Made by a program: the position numbers and the translations under genes. Below are positions 24,376-31,948 of a DNA stretch of 64,000 nt, piece after piece. This DNA comes from an uncultured Prevotellaceae bacterium. GTDB taxonomy: Bacteria > Bacteroidota > Bacteroidia > Bacteroidales > Bacteroidaceae. The notes under the pieces are model-generated. The model saw only the letters and a program-made list of their open reading frames with translations. It was not told the DNA's origin and searched no databases. The stretch covers positions 43,007 through 107,006 of the forward strand of contig ONCQ01000031.1 of NCBI GenBank assembly GCA_900316355.1, read 5' to 3'. Within the stretch, counting starts at the first letter, position 1; each line of letters starts with the position of its first letter.

Positions 24376-27300
24376 TATTTCTTTACACTTAGTTTCCAAT
24401 ACAATACGGGCAGCACGGTGACCACGAGGATGAGGGTGCCGATACCGCCTGCGAAGATGGTGACGCCCACGGGCATCCAGAACGAGGAGCCCGCGATGAT
24501 CATGGGAATCACGCCCACGGCCGTGGTGGCTGTTGTGAGGAAGATGGGCACCATGCGTCGGCGGCCGGCATCGTAGGCTGCTTCCTCGATGGCGTAGTTA
24601 TAGCGCTGACGATAGGCGGTGTGCTCCTCGGGTGTGGGATGCTCCGGTGCCGGATGTTCGGCGTGGAAGCGCTTCATCAGATTGTCGGCATGTTCGAAGA
24701 TGAGAATCTCGTTGCGCATGATGATGCCCATGAGTGTGATGACGCCCATCACGGAGGTCAGGCCCAGCGTGCGGTTCATGATGCCCAGTCCCACGAGAGC
24801 GCCAGGAATCATCAGCGCCAGGGCTCCCATGCAGAGGAAGGTGATGCCGAAGCGCTTGAAGTTGAACAGCAGGAAGAAGAAAATGATGACGAGGGCGATG
24901 AGCACGCCGTTAAATATCTGCGGCATGGCCTCGGCATTGACTTCCAGTTCGCCGCCCACCTCTGTGCGCACGCCCTGGGGCAACTCTATCTCGTTGTTCA
25001 TGATGTCAGCGAGGCGGCGTTCGATGGGTTCGGCATAGACGCCTTTGACCATCTCTGCCGTGACGGTGATGCAGCGCTCTCCGCCTCGGTGTACGATGCG
25101 GCTCTCGCTCCACAGGGGTTTCACGGCAGCCACCTGTCGCAGGGCTATGGTGCTGTTGGCGCCTCCGAGTCCTCCGGCGAGCATGGTCAGCGGTGTGGCC
25201 ACCGACCAGTTCTCGACATCGGCGAAGGTGCCGTTGGTCTCATCCATGACCACGATGGGCACCTCGTAGTCGCCTTCCCACAGCTGTCCCACGCGCAGCG
25301 AACCGGAGGCGGCGCTGAGTGAGAGTGCAGCCGAGGCGCGTGTGATGCCCATCTGTGCGGCCTTCACGGGGTCGAGTTCTACGTTCACGATGGGCGAGGG
25401 CTGCAGGTAGTCGGTGTGCACCCATTCCAGCTCGGGCATCTCGCGCATGCGTTCCATCATGCGTTCGGCCACGGCGTGCAGCGAGTCGATGTCCTCGCCG
25501 TAGAAGCGGTACTCCAGTTCGGGGGTGTAAAGCATATCGAGACGCTTGAAGCGCACGTAAGCGTTGGGGAAGGCCTCTGCCAGCAGGGGCTGGTAGTGGG
25601 CCAGCAGTTCGAGGGTGGCCTCGTTGGAGGTGGTGCCCACGATGAACTGTGCATAGTTCTTGCCCGCCATCTGCGGGGCGTAGGTGTCCATGAAGCGTGG
25701 CGATGAGCAGCCGAGGAAGGTGGTGATGGCTGTGATGTGCTCGTCCTTCTCAAGGATGTGTCTCACGGAATCCGCCACCATGTTCGTCTCAGCAAGTCCC
25801 TTGCCCTCGGGCAGGAAGATTTCCACGGCAAACTGGTCGCGGTCGGCGAAGGGGAACTGGCGCATCTTCAGCGTGGGCACGATGAGCAGCGAGGCGCCTA
25901 TCGCGGCCGCGCCGAGGGCGATGGTGGCCCAGGGATGGCGGAAGTTCCAGTTGAGGACGTGGGTGTAGAGCTCCTGCACGCGGTCTGTGAAGCGTTTTCC
26001 CTGCTTCTCGGTATCGGGGACACCGATAATCTTCACACACAGGAAGGGTATCACGCCCACGGCCAGCAGCAGCGACACCAGCAGGTTGATGCCCACGGTC
26101 CAGGGGAAGTCCAGCAGGGCATCCAGGAAGGCGCCCTTGAGGGTGTAGAGCAGGGGGAAGAAGATGACGGTGATGCACACCGTGGCCAGCAGCATCGGCA
26201 TGAAGTACTGCTTGGCGGAGGTGATGGCGGCATCCTTGGGCTTCATGCCCTTGCCCACATATTCCAGATAGCCGTCGATGATGACGATGGAGTTATCCAC
26301 GATCATGCCCAGCACGATGATGAGTGCCGCCAGCGTCACGATGTTCAGCTCGATGCCGGCGAAGTACATGAAGGCCACCGACACGAAGGTGCTCAGCGGG
26401 ATGGTGATGGCCGCCACGATGGCGGAGCGCAGGGGGAAGAGCAGCATCATCACGACGATGATGATGACCATCGACAGCAGCAGGTCGCGCAGGAAGTCAT
26501 GGATGCTCAGTTCCACCACCTTGGGCTTGTCGGCGATGCGCGTGAGGGTGACGTCGTCGGGCAGCACGTCGGTGCGGAAGTCGTCGAGGACGCGGTTCAC
26601 GAGTCGCCCGTAGTTCACGACATTGTTGCCGGGCACCATCTCCATGGAGAGGAGCACGCAGGGGTGTCCGTTGTGCTCGATGCGGCTGGCATGCGGGTCA
26701 TATTCGCGCACCACGCGGGCCACGTCGCCCACGCGTACCGTCTTGCCGCTGGCGGCATCGCTGTAGATGATGAGCGAGGCTATCTCCTGCTCATCGTGGC
26801 CTGTAGGCGCGATGTGCAGCGGTATCTGCTGGTCGGCATCGTCGAGGCTGCCGCTGAGAGTCGTCAGGCCCTCGCCCTGCAGGGTGCTGAGGAGCATCTG
26901 CTGTCCGATGCCGTAGGCCTGCAGGCGTTGGCGGTCGATGTAGAGGCTAATCTGCTGGCGCTGTTCGCCGAAGAGCTTCACGTTGGTCACCGAGGGTATG
27001 CGCCGCAGGCGGTCGCCGAGCTGGTCGCTGTACTGCCTCAGCTCGCGGTAGCTGCGCTCGCCGCTTTCGATGGCGATGAGCAGGGCCGAGGTGTTGCCGA
27101 AGTCATCGTTGGTCACGAGTGCCACGACGCCCTGCGGCAGCGACTGCTTGAACTGCTGCAGTCCCAGTTTCAGCTTGCTCCATACCTCGTCTTTGTTGCG
27201 TACGGAGCCGTTGAGTTCCACCATCGTGATGCAGAGTCCGTTCTGCGAGGTGGTGGTAGTTTTCTTGCGGTTCACCTCGTTGTAGGTGAAGAGATAGCGC

Positions 27301-27521
27301 TCCAGGGGGCGTGCCACCTGCAGCTCCACCTCCTCTGTGGAGGCTCCGGGATAGACGGCTATGACGACGCCTTGCCGCACGGTGACTTGTGGGAACTCAT
27401 CCTTCGGCATGACATACATGCCATAGATGCCAATGAAAAACAGTATCCCTATGATGAGCAGCGAGATGCGGTAGTGCTCCAGCGGCCAGACGTACCAAGA
27501 TGTTTTTGGATTCATGGTCAT
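24375..27521 (-). CDS. RND efflux pump inner-membrane permease (AcrB-like)
   Basis: A 1048-residue protein with the RND layout: helix 1 (YRISLLIIGILFFIGIYGM), a large periplasmic porter domain, helices 2-6 with charged relay AALIIVLGMIVDNSIVIIDG, a second porter domain, then helices 7-12 including GVITLMGIIMRNEILIFEHA. Twelve helices and ~1,050 residues are normal for the AcrB/MdtBC class (HAE1/HAE3-like). It exports substrates from periplasm and membrane using proton influx, with the adaptor and TolC genes on either side. ATG at 27521 (MTMNPKT); ATG 27515 is an alternative. Confidence 0.95.
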   Translation of the reverse strand: MTMNPKTSWYVWPLEHYRISLLIIGILFFIGIYGMYVMPKDEFPQVTVRQGVVIAVYPGASTEEVELQVARPLERYLFTYNEVNRKKTTTTSQNGLCITMVELNGSVRNKDEVWSKLKLGLQQFKQSLPQGVVALVTNDDFGNTSALLIAIESGERSYRELRQYSDQLGDRLRRIPSVTNVKLFGEQRQQISLYIDRQRLQAYGIGQQMLLSTLQGEGLTTLSGSLDDADQQIPLHIAPTGHDEQEIASLIIYSDAASGKTVRVGDVARVVREYDPHASRIEHNGHPCVLLSMEMVPGNNVVNYGRLVNRVLDDFRTDVLPDDVTLTRIADKPKVVELSIHDFLRDLLLSMVIIIVVMMLLFPLRSAIVAAITIPLSTFVSVAFMYFAGIELNIVTLAALIIVLGMIVDNSIVIIDGYLEYVGKGMKPKDAAITSAKQYFMPMLLATVCITVIFFPLLYTLKGAFLDALLDFPWTVGINLLVSLLLAVGVIPFLCVKIIGVPDTEKQGKRFTDRVQELYTHVLNWNFRHPWATIALGAAAIGASLLIVPTLKMRQFPFADRDQFAVEIFLPEGKGLAETNMVADSVRHILEKDEHITAITTFLGCSSPRFMDTYAPQMAGKNYAQFIVGTTSNEATLELLAHYQPLLAEAFPNAYVRFKRLDMLYTPELEYRFYGEDIDSLHAVAERMMERMREMPELEWVHTDYLQPSPIVNVELDPVKAAQMGITRASAALSLSAASGSLRVGQLWEGDYEVPIVVMDETNGTFADVENWSVATPLTMLAGGLGGANSTIALRQVAAVKPLWSESRIVHRGGERCITVTAEMVKGVYAEPIERRLADIMNNEIELPQGVRTEVGGELEVNAEAMPQIFNGVLIALVIIFFFLLFNFKRFGITFLCMGALALMIPGALVGLGIMNRTLGLTSVMGVITLMGIIMRNEILIFEHADNLMKRFHAEHPAPEHPTPEEHTAYRQRYNYAIEEAAYDAGRRRMVPIFLTTATTAVGVIPMIIAGSSFWMPVGVTIFAGGIGTLILVVTVLPVLYWKLSVKK

Positions 27522-27579
27522 AATCGAATTTCTTAGTCGTTATATCGGAATAACGTTATATCGTCGTCACGAAGGACTC

Positions 27580-28614
27580 TTATAGAGCGACCTTCGTCCC
27601 TTCGCTCAGCTTCTGGTAGCCTTCTGTGACCACGCGCTGTCCATCGCTCAGCCCGGAGAGGATCTCGATGCGGTTGCCGGCGGTGTTGCCTGTGCTGACG
27701 GTGGCGCGGTGGGCGGTGTTGTCCTTGCTCACCGTCCACACGAAGAGGGTGCCGTCGGCGCGGCGCTGCACGGCTGTCAGGGGCACGAGCACGTGGCTGC
27801 TGACGGCCTCGGTGCTCTCTCCGGCATCCTTCACTTCCACTTTGGCCACCATACCTGGCAGCAGTTCGCGATGGGGGTTGCTGACGCGGATGCGGACGTC
27901 ATAGGTGTGCGTCATGGCATCGGCCTGCACGCCTTTCTCAACGGTGCCGCCTTGGAAGGTGCGGCCGATGGCTTCGACGTGTACGGCTGTGGGTGTGTGG
28001 CTGCTGAAGGCTGCCATCTCGCGCTCGGGCACGGCAATCTTCACCTTGACGCTGCTGATGTCGAGGATGCTGACGACGGGCTGCGAGGGCAGCGCTGTCT
28101 CGCCGGCCTGCATGAAGCGCTTGCCTACGATGCCGCTCACGGGAGCTTCCAGGCGGCTGTCGGCCACGTTGCGGCGGGCGATGGCGAGCTCGGAGCGGGC
28201 CTGATCGACCTTGCTCTGCACCTCCACCCATTGCGCCTCGGTCATCGAGCCCTCGTCGTGGAGGAGCTTGTAGCGCGTCAGGGCGTCCTCGGCCTGCCGG
28301 TTCTGTGCCTCGGCGGCAGCGAGCATGTTGCGGGCCTGTGTGTCATCGAGTTCGGCGATGAGCTGTCCGCGGCCTACGGCCTGTCCTTCGCTCACGGCCA
28401 CGCGCTTCAGCGTGCCCATGGTGGTGTAGCTGACGACGGTCGCCTGGTTCTCCTCGACGACGCCGACATACGTGCGGCCCTCAGCCGTCTGGGCATTGCT
28501 CTGCACGACCTCCGTCTGCACGCGTATGGGTTGTTTCTCCCGTTGCTCTGCCTTCTGGCCGCAGGCCGTCATCAGCAGGGGCAACAGCCAATAGATGTGT
28601 CTTGTTGCTTTCAT
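27580..28614 (-). CDS. RND efflux periplasmic adaptor lipoprotein
   Basis: A 344-residue membrane-fusion protein with lipobox LMTAC (Cys18). Biotinyl-lipoyl halves are RVAVSEGQAVGRGQLIAELDD and RLEAPVSGIVGKRFMQAGET, joined by a helical hairpin (residues ~85-140). A beta-barrel domain (GMVAKVEVKDAGES) and a membrane-proximal domain ending GLSDGQRVVTEGYQKLSEGT follow. It bridges the pump and TolC. First gene of the operon; the order adaptor-pump-TolC is standard in Bacteroidales. Confidence 0.93.
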   Translation of the reverse strand: MKATRHIYWLLPLLMTACGQKAEQREKQPIRVQTEVVQSNAQTAEGRTYVGVVEENQATVVSYTTMGTLKRVAVSEGQAVGRGQLIAELDDTQARNMLAAAEAQNRQAEDALTRYKLLHDEGSMTEAQWVEVQSKVDQARSELAIARRNVADSRLEAPVSGIVGKRFMQAGETALPSQPVVSILDISSVKVKIAVPEREMAAFSSHTPTAVHVEAIGRTFQGGTVEKGVQADAMTHTYDVRIRVSNPHRELLPGMVAKVEVKDAGESTEAVSSHVLVPLTAVQRRADGTLFVWTVSKDNTAHRATVSTGNTAGNRIEILSGLSDGQRVVTEGYQKLSEGTKVAL

Positions 28615-28657
28615 TTTTGCTATGTTTGATTTCTGTAATTCAGTCGGTTTCGGGACG

Positions 28658-28665
28658 CAAAGGTA
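28658..28665 (-). promoter_or_regulatory. -7 box of the RND efflux operon
   Basis: TACCTTTG on the minus strand, 43 bases before ATG 28614. No operator-like palindrome is obvious beside it. Confidence 0.75.
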
Positions 28666-28801
28666 CGGAGTTTCTGCGAAATAATCACTCTCGTAAAGAT
28701 AAAATGATACGCGCGCGAGTGATTTTTGGCCTTTTGCATAAAACGAAAAAGGGCTGCCCCCAGAGGGAGCAACCCTTTATCATGATGTGCGAAGATGCAA
28801 T

Positions 28802-29818
28802 TTACTTGCGGTTCAGAGCGAGGTCGATGGCCACGGCGATAGCCACGGTAGCGCCCACCATGGGGTTGTTACCGATGCCGAGGAAGCCCATCATCTCCAC
28901 GTGTGCGGGCACGGAGCTGGAGCCTGCGAACTGAGCGTCGCTGTGCATGCGGCCCATGGTGTCGGTCATACCGTAGGAGGCGGGACCTGCTGCCATGTTG
29001 TCGGGGTGCAGGGTGCGGCCTGTGCCACCGCCGGAAGCTACGCTGAAGTAGGGCTTGCCGGCGAGCACGCGCTCCTTCTTATAGGTACCGGCCACGGGGT
29101 GCTGGAAGCGGGTGGGGTTGGTGGAGTTACCGGTGATGGAGACATCGACGTTCTCCTTCCACAGGATAGCCACGCCCTCGCGCACGTCGTCAGCGCCATA
29201 GCAGCGCACTTTCAGGCGGCTGGGGTTGTTGCCGTAGGGCACTTCCTTCACAATCTTCAGCTCGGAGGTGTAGTAGTCGAACTGCGTCTGCACGTAGGTG
29301 AAGCCGTTGATGCGGCTGATGATCTGTGCGGCATCCTTGCCCAGACCGTTGAGGATGACGCGGAGGGGCTTCTGGCGCACCTTGTTGGCCATCTCGGCAA
29401 TCTTGATGGCGCCTTCGGCAGCGGCGAAGCTCTCGTGGCCGGCGAGGAAGGCGAAGCACTCGGTCTCCTCGCGCAGCAGACGGGCGGCGAGGTTGCCGTG
29501 GCCCAGACCTACCTTGCGGTCGTCAGCCACAGAACCGGGGATGCAGAAGCTCTGCAGGCCGATGCCGATAGCCTCGGCAGCGTCGGCAGCGTTCTTCACG
29601 CCCTTCTTGATGGCGATGGCGGCGCCGCAGACGTATGCCCACTTGGCGTTCTCGAAGCAGATGCGCTGTGTGTCCTCACACATCTGGTAGGGATCTACGC
29701 CTGCCTTCTCACAAATCTCGTTGGCCTCTTCAATGCTGTTGATGCCATTCTCTTTCAGAGCTGCCAGCACCTGTGCGATGCGGCGCTCCTGGCTCTCGAA
29801 ATATACTTTGCGTATCAT
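28802..29818 (-). CDS. GGGtGRT protein
   Basis: A 338-residue soluble protein. The name-giving motif GGGTGRT is at residues 263-269, inside SVASGGGTGRTLHPDNMA. Other conserved-looking blocks are GLGHGNLAARLLREETECFA (104-123) and VDVSITGNSTNPTRFQHPVAGTY. Cysteines at 36, 47, 54, 64, 92 and 121 could serve redox or metal binding. The family is annotated in many anaerobes next to an IscU-like scaffold, as here (103 bp downstream of it), and to my knowledge its biochemical function is not established. An Fe-S or sulfur/selenium-related role is an inference from context only. Confidence 0.85.
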   Translation of the reverse strand: MIRKVYFESQERRIAQVLAALKENGINSIEEANEICEKAGVDPYQMCEDTQRICFENAKWAYVCGAAIAIKKGVKNAADAAEAIGIGLQSFCIPGSVADDRKVGLGHGNLAARLLREETECFAFLAGHESFAAAEGAIKIAEMANKVRQKPLRVILNGLGKDAAQIISRINGFTYVQTQFDYYTSELKIVKEVPYGNNPSRLKVRCYGADDVREGVAILWKENVDVSITGNSTNPTRFQHPVAGTYKKERVLAGKPYFSVASGGGTGRTLHPDNMAAGPASYGMTDTMGRMHSDAQFAGSSSVPAHVEMMGFLGIGNNPMVGATVAIAVAIDLALNRK

Positions 29819-29825
29819 AGTTTAA

Positions 29826-29918
29826 TTTTCGATTTTTCGATTTTACAATTTCGCGATTCTGATGTTTCAGTCTTCTTTTTCAATTGTCAAATTGTTCAAT
29901 TGTCCAATTGTCAAATTA
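29826..29918. repeat. Low-complexity repeats between scaffold and GGGtGRT genes
   Basis: TTTTCGA is repeated (29826-29842), then CAATTGTC/CAATTGTTC units (29878-29916) form overlapping self-complementary words. They fill the 102-bp gap of this two-gene operon. Confidence 0.7.
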
Positions 29919-29920
29919 AA

Positions 29921-30622
29921 CTATTCCTTGCGCGGGTCAATAGCTTTCACAGCACCCTGCTCCTCGGTCGTGCGGCCGTAGGAACCGGTGAACTTCTTCA
30001 TAGCCTCGTTGGCGTCCATGCCGCCCTTGATGGCTTCCATCATCTTGCCGAGGTGTACGTACTCGTAGCCGCAAACCTCGTTGTTCTCGTCGAGATACTG
30101 CTTGGTGATGTAGCCCTCGGTGAGCTCCAGATAGCGTGTGCCCTTAGCCACGGTGCCGTAGAGCGTACCGGTCTGTGAGCGAAGGCCCTTGCCGAGGTCT
30201 TCGAGACCTGCGCCGATGGCGAGACCGCCCTCGGAGAAGGCGCTCTGTGTGCGGCCATAGACAATCTGCAGGAAGAGCTCACGCATGGCGGTGTTGATAG
30301 CGTCGCACACGAGGTCGGTGTTCAGGGCTTCGAGGATGGTCTTGCCGGGGAGAATCTCGCTGGCCATAGCGGCGGAGTGGGTCATGCCCGTGCAACCGAT
30401 GGTCTCCACGAGGGCCTCCTGGATGACACCGTCCTTCACGTTGAGGCTGAGCTTGCAGGCGCCCTGCTGGGGAGCGCACCAGCCGATGCCGTGGGTATAG
30501 CCGGAGATGTCCTTGATTTCCTTGGCCTGAATCCATTTACCCTCCTCGGGGATGGGAGCAGGCCCATGGTATGCACCTTTGCATACGCTGCACATGTTTT
30601 TAACTTCAGTTGAGTAAATCAT
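29921..30622 (-). CDS. IscU/NifU-like iron-sulfur cluster assembly scaffold
   Basis: A 233-residue protein. The IscU-like core lies at residues ~40-120: Cys49 and Cys56 (GWCAPQQGACKLSLNVKDG), Cys77 in IGCTGMTHSAAMASEI (compare GCGSAIASSS of IscU) and Cys106 (LVCDAINTAM). An N-terminal CxxC (Cys11, Cys14) and ~100 extra C-terminal residues are not in ordinary IscU (~130 residues). No cysteine desulfurase, HscA/B or ferredoxin genes are adjacent; the partner here is the GGGtGRT protein. It is likely to build or carry an Fe-S cluster in the cytoplasm for a dedicated target. Confidence 0.85.
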   Translation of the reverse strand: MIYSTEVKNMCSVCKGAYHGPAPIPEEGKWIQAKEIKDISGYTHGIGWCAPQQGACKLSLNVKDGVIQEALVETIGCTGMTHSAAMASEILPGKTILEALNTDLVCDAINTAMRELFLQIVYGRTQSAFSEGGLAIGAGLEDLGKGLRSQTGTLYGTVAKGTRYLELTEGYITKQYLDENNEVCGYEYVHLGKMMEAIKGGMDANEAMKKFTGSYGRTTEEQGAVKAIDPRKE

Positions 30623-30679
30623 GCTTTTAAAAAATTAAAAATGGTAGTAAATGTGGAATCTTTTACGTTTTTTCGGCTA

Positions 30680-30687
30680 CAAAGGTA
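30680..30687 (-). promoter_or_regulatory. -7 box of the scaffold/GGGtGRT operon
   Basis: TACCTTTG on the minus strand, 57 bases before ATG 30622. It is divergent from 30761-30768, with ~70 bp between the boxes. Confidence 0.75.
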
Positions 30688-30760
30688 ACTTAATAAATGC
30701 GAGATAAGAAAAAAAATGAGAATAATCTGCATTTCTTTCACACTTTTTCGGAATTGTTTA

Positions 30761-30768
30761 TACCTTTG
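30761..30768 (+). promoter_or_regulatory. -7 box of the C_GCAxxG_C_C gene
   Basis: TACCTTTG, 26 bases before ATG 30795. Confidence 0.8.
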
Positions 30769-30794
30769 CAGGCGGAAACTGATAAAAAGACGTT

Positions 30795-31298
30795 ATGTCA
30801 ACGCAAGAATTGGACCGAAGAGTGGCTTTGGCTGTCGAGAATTTCATGTCGGGCTACGGTTGCTGCCAAAGTGTCGTGGCCGCCTTTGCCGACCTTTACG
30901 GTCTCGACGAGGTGATGGCCAAGCGCCTCGCTGCCGGCTTCGGCGGTGGGGTAGGGCGCATGCGCATGATGTGCGGCGCCGTCTCAGCCATCGTCATGCT
31001 CGTGGGTCTGGACTGCGGGCAGACCGAGGGCGACGACCGCGAGGGCAAGTCGGCCTGCTACAAGGTGGTGCAGGAGCTCCTCGCCAAGTCCAAGGAGCAG
31101 AACGGTAGCCTCATCTGCGCCGAGATCCTCGGCATCCAGGGCCACGACAAAGCCCCCTGCTCCTATGTCGCCTCGCCCCGCACCGCCGAGTACTACCGCA
31201 CCCGTCCCTGTGCCGCCAAGGTCGAAAGCGCCGCCCGCATCTTTGCGGAGTATCTGAATGAAAAAGAGCCGAGGACTCCCGTCCTCAGCTCCTGCTAG
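30795..31298 (+). CDS. C_GCAxxG_C_C family (redox-active Cys) protein
   Basis: A 167-residue protein with family cysteines Cys23-Cys24 (GYGCCQSV), GFGGGVGRMRMMCGAVSA with Cys60, then Cys74, Cys88 and later Cys108 and Cys122. These proteins often lie beside redox or transport genes and are predicted disulfide/metal-binding; activity is unproven. It is divergent from the scaffold/GGGtGRT operon with facing promoters, which suggests shared regulation. The last codons (EPRTPVLSSC) lie inside a hairpin that serves as terminator for a transcript on the other strand, so the C-terminus and an RNA element overlap. Confidence 0.85.
   Translation: MSTQELDRRVALAVENFMSGYGCCQSVVAAFADLYGLDEVMAKRLAAGFGGGVGRMRMMCGAVSAIVMLVGLDCGQTEGDDREGKSACYKVVQELLAKSKEQNGSLICAEILGIQGHDKAPCSYVASPRTAEYYRTRPCAAKVESAARIFAEYLNEKEPRTPVLSSC
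31258..31291 (-). terminator. Intrinsic terminator on the minus strand
   Basis: On the minus strand GAGCTGAGGAC pairs with GTCCTCGGCTC (one G-U) and is followed by TTTTTC. The T-run is on the minus side only. It ends the candidate RNA at 31261-31405 and overlaps the 3' end of the C_GCAxxG_C_C gene. Confidence 0.75.
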
Positions 31299-31405
31299 CT
31301 TCAAGCCTTACGTTCCCCTTTAGGGGGCTCGGTGGCTACACCTTGCTGCGTTGGCGTTTGCACCTTACTGCATCGCGCTTCGATGCATGGTGCGTTGTTT
31401 TTTTG
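31261..31405 (-). ncRNA. Candidate structured small RNA (~145 nt)
   Basis: There is a TACCTTTG box at 31412-31419 and a terminator at 31258-31291. Between them lies no open frame longer than seven codons. The RNA would start AGCATCAAAAAA and fold a nested hairpin (GCACC..GCATCG..CGATGC..GGTGC) near 31340-31380, then a CCCCCTAAAGGGG hairpin at ~31315-31327, then the terminator. Its 3' end is antisense to the last ~35 bases of the C_GCAxxG_C_C gene. I do not recognise an Rfam family. Confidence 0.55.
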
Positions 31406-31411
31406 ATGCTG

Positions 31412-31419
31412 CAAAGGTA
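31412..31419 (-). promoter_or_regulatory. -7 box with no protein gene behind it
   Basis: TACCTTTG on the minus strand, reading towards the terminator at 31258-31291. Confidence 0.7.
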
Positions 31420-31477
31420 CGACATTTCCATTGCGGTTTTCGAATGTTTGGGGAACTTTTTTAAAAATTTTATGTGG

Positions 31478-31661
31478 TTGTCATGATTGTCATGATTGTC
31501 ATCATTGTCAATTGTCATTAAGAGATTCAGAACCCAAAAGAATGGTCACAATTAGTATATAATAAAATATATATTTTATTATATACTAATTGTGGGTTGT
31601 TTTCCCCTTTAGAAACCCTTAATGACAATCATGACAATGACAATGATGACAACGACAATGG
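31478..31661. repeat. Large inverted repeat with a perfect 48-bp A/T palindrome at its centre
   Basis: The centre, 31547-31594, is an exact palindrome starting CACAATTAGTATATAATAAA. It is flanked by arrays of TTGTCATGAT-type units on the left (31478-31520) and by their reverse complement, ATGACAATCATGACAATGAC and so on, on the right (31620-31661). The whole can form a ~180-bp imperfect cruciform. It lies in a 650-bp stretch (31299-31948) that otherwise holds only the candidate RNA and one promoter. Confidence 0.85.
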
Positions 31662-31912
31662 CCGAGATGTCTGCCTTTTCCTAAATATATTTGACTCCTT
31701 TAGGCCTTGTTTTTTAACATTTTCCTATCCATACGGAAAAGGTTGACACTTTATCTTAGCGGGCAATGATTGCTGATGCAGCTGTCATGAACTCTTATGC
31801 CTCTATTTGCATAAGTTCACGCCCCCCTGTTTGTCAATGATAATGGTATGGGGTTGTATTAAATAATGTGTAAAATTGAGGTTGAATAGCGGGCGTTTCG
31901 AAAAAAGAATTG

Positions 31913-31920
31913 TATCTTTG
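31913..31920 (+). promoter_or_regulatory. -7 box of the LRR lipoprotein gene
   Basis: TATCTTTG followed by CA, 28 bases before ATG 31949. Confidence 0.75.
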
Positions 31921-31948
31921 CACTCAGAAATCTATTATACACTTAACT

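Noticed and set aside
25737-27536. 599-codon open frame antisense to the RND pump gene
   Set aside because: It mirrors the codon pattern of the pump gene, is rich in His/Gln/Gly and has no family motif. The pump frame is certain, so this is a shadow.
28787-30178. 463-codon plus-strand frame across the GGGtGRT and scaffold genes
   Set aside because: It runs across two well-supported minus-strand genes and the gap between them, and has no recognisable domain.
31336-31518. 60-codon minus-strand frame in the 31-kb gene-free region
   Set aside because: Its start lies in the TTGTCATGAT repeats and upstream of the -7 box, with repetitive Asp/Asn/His codons. The structured RNA reading is better supported.
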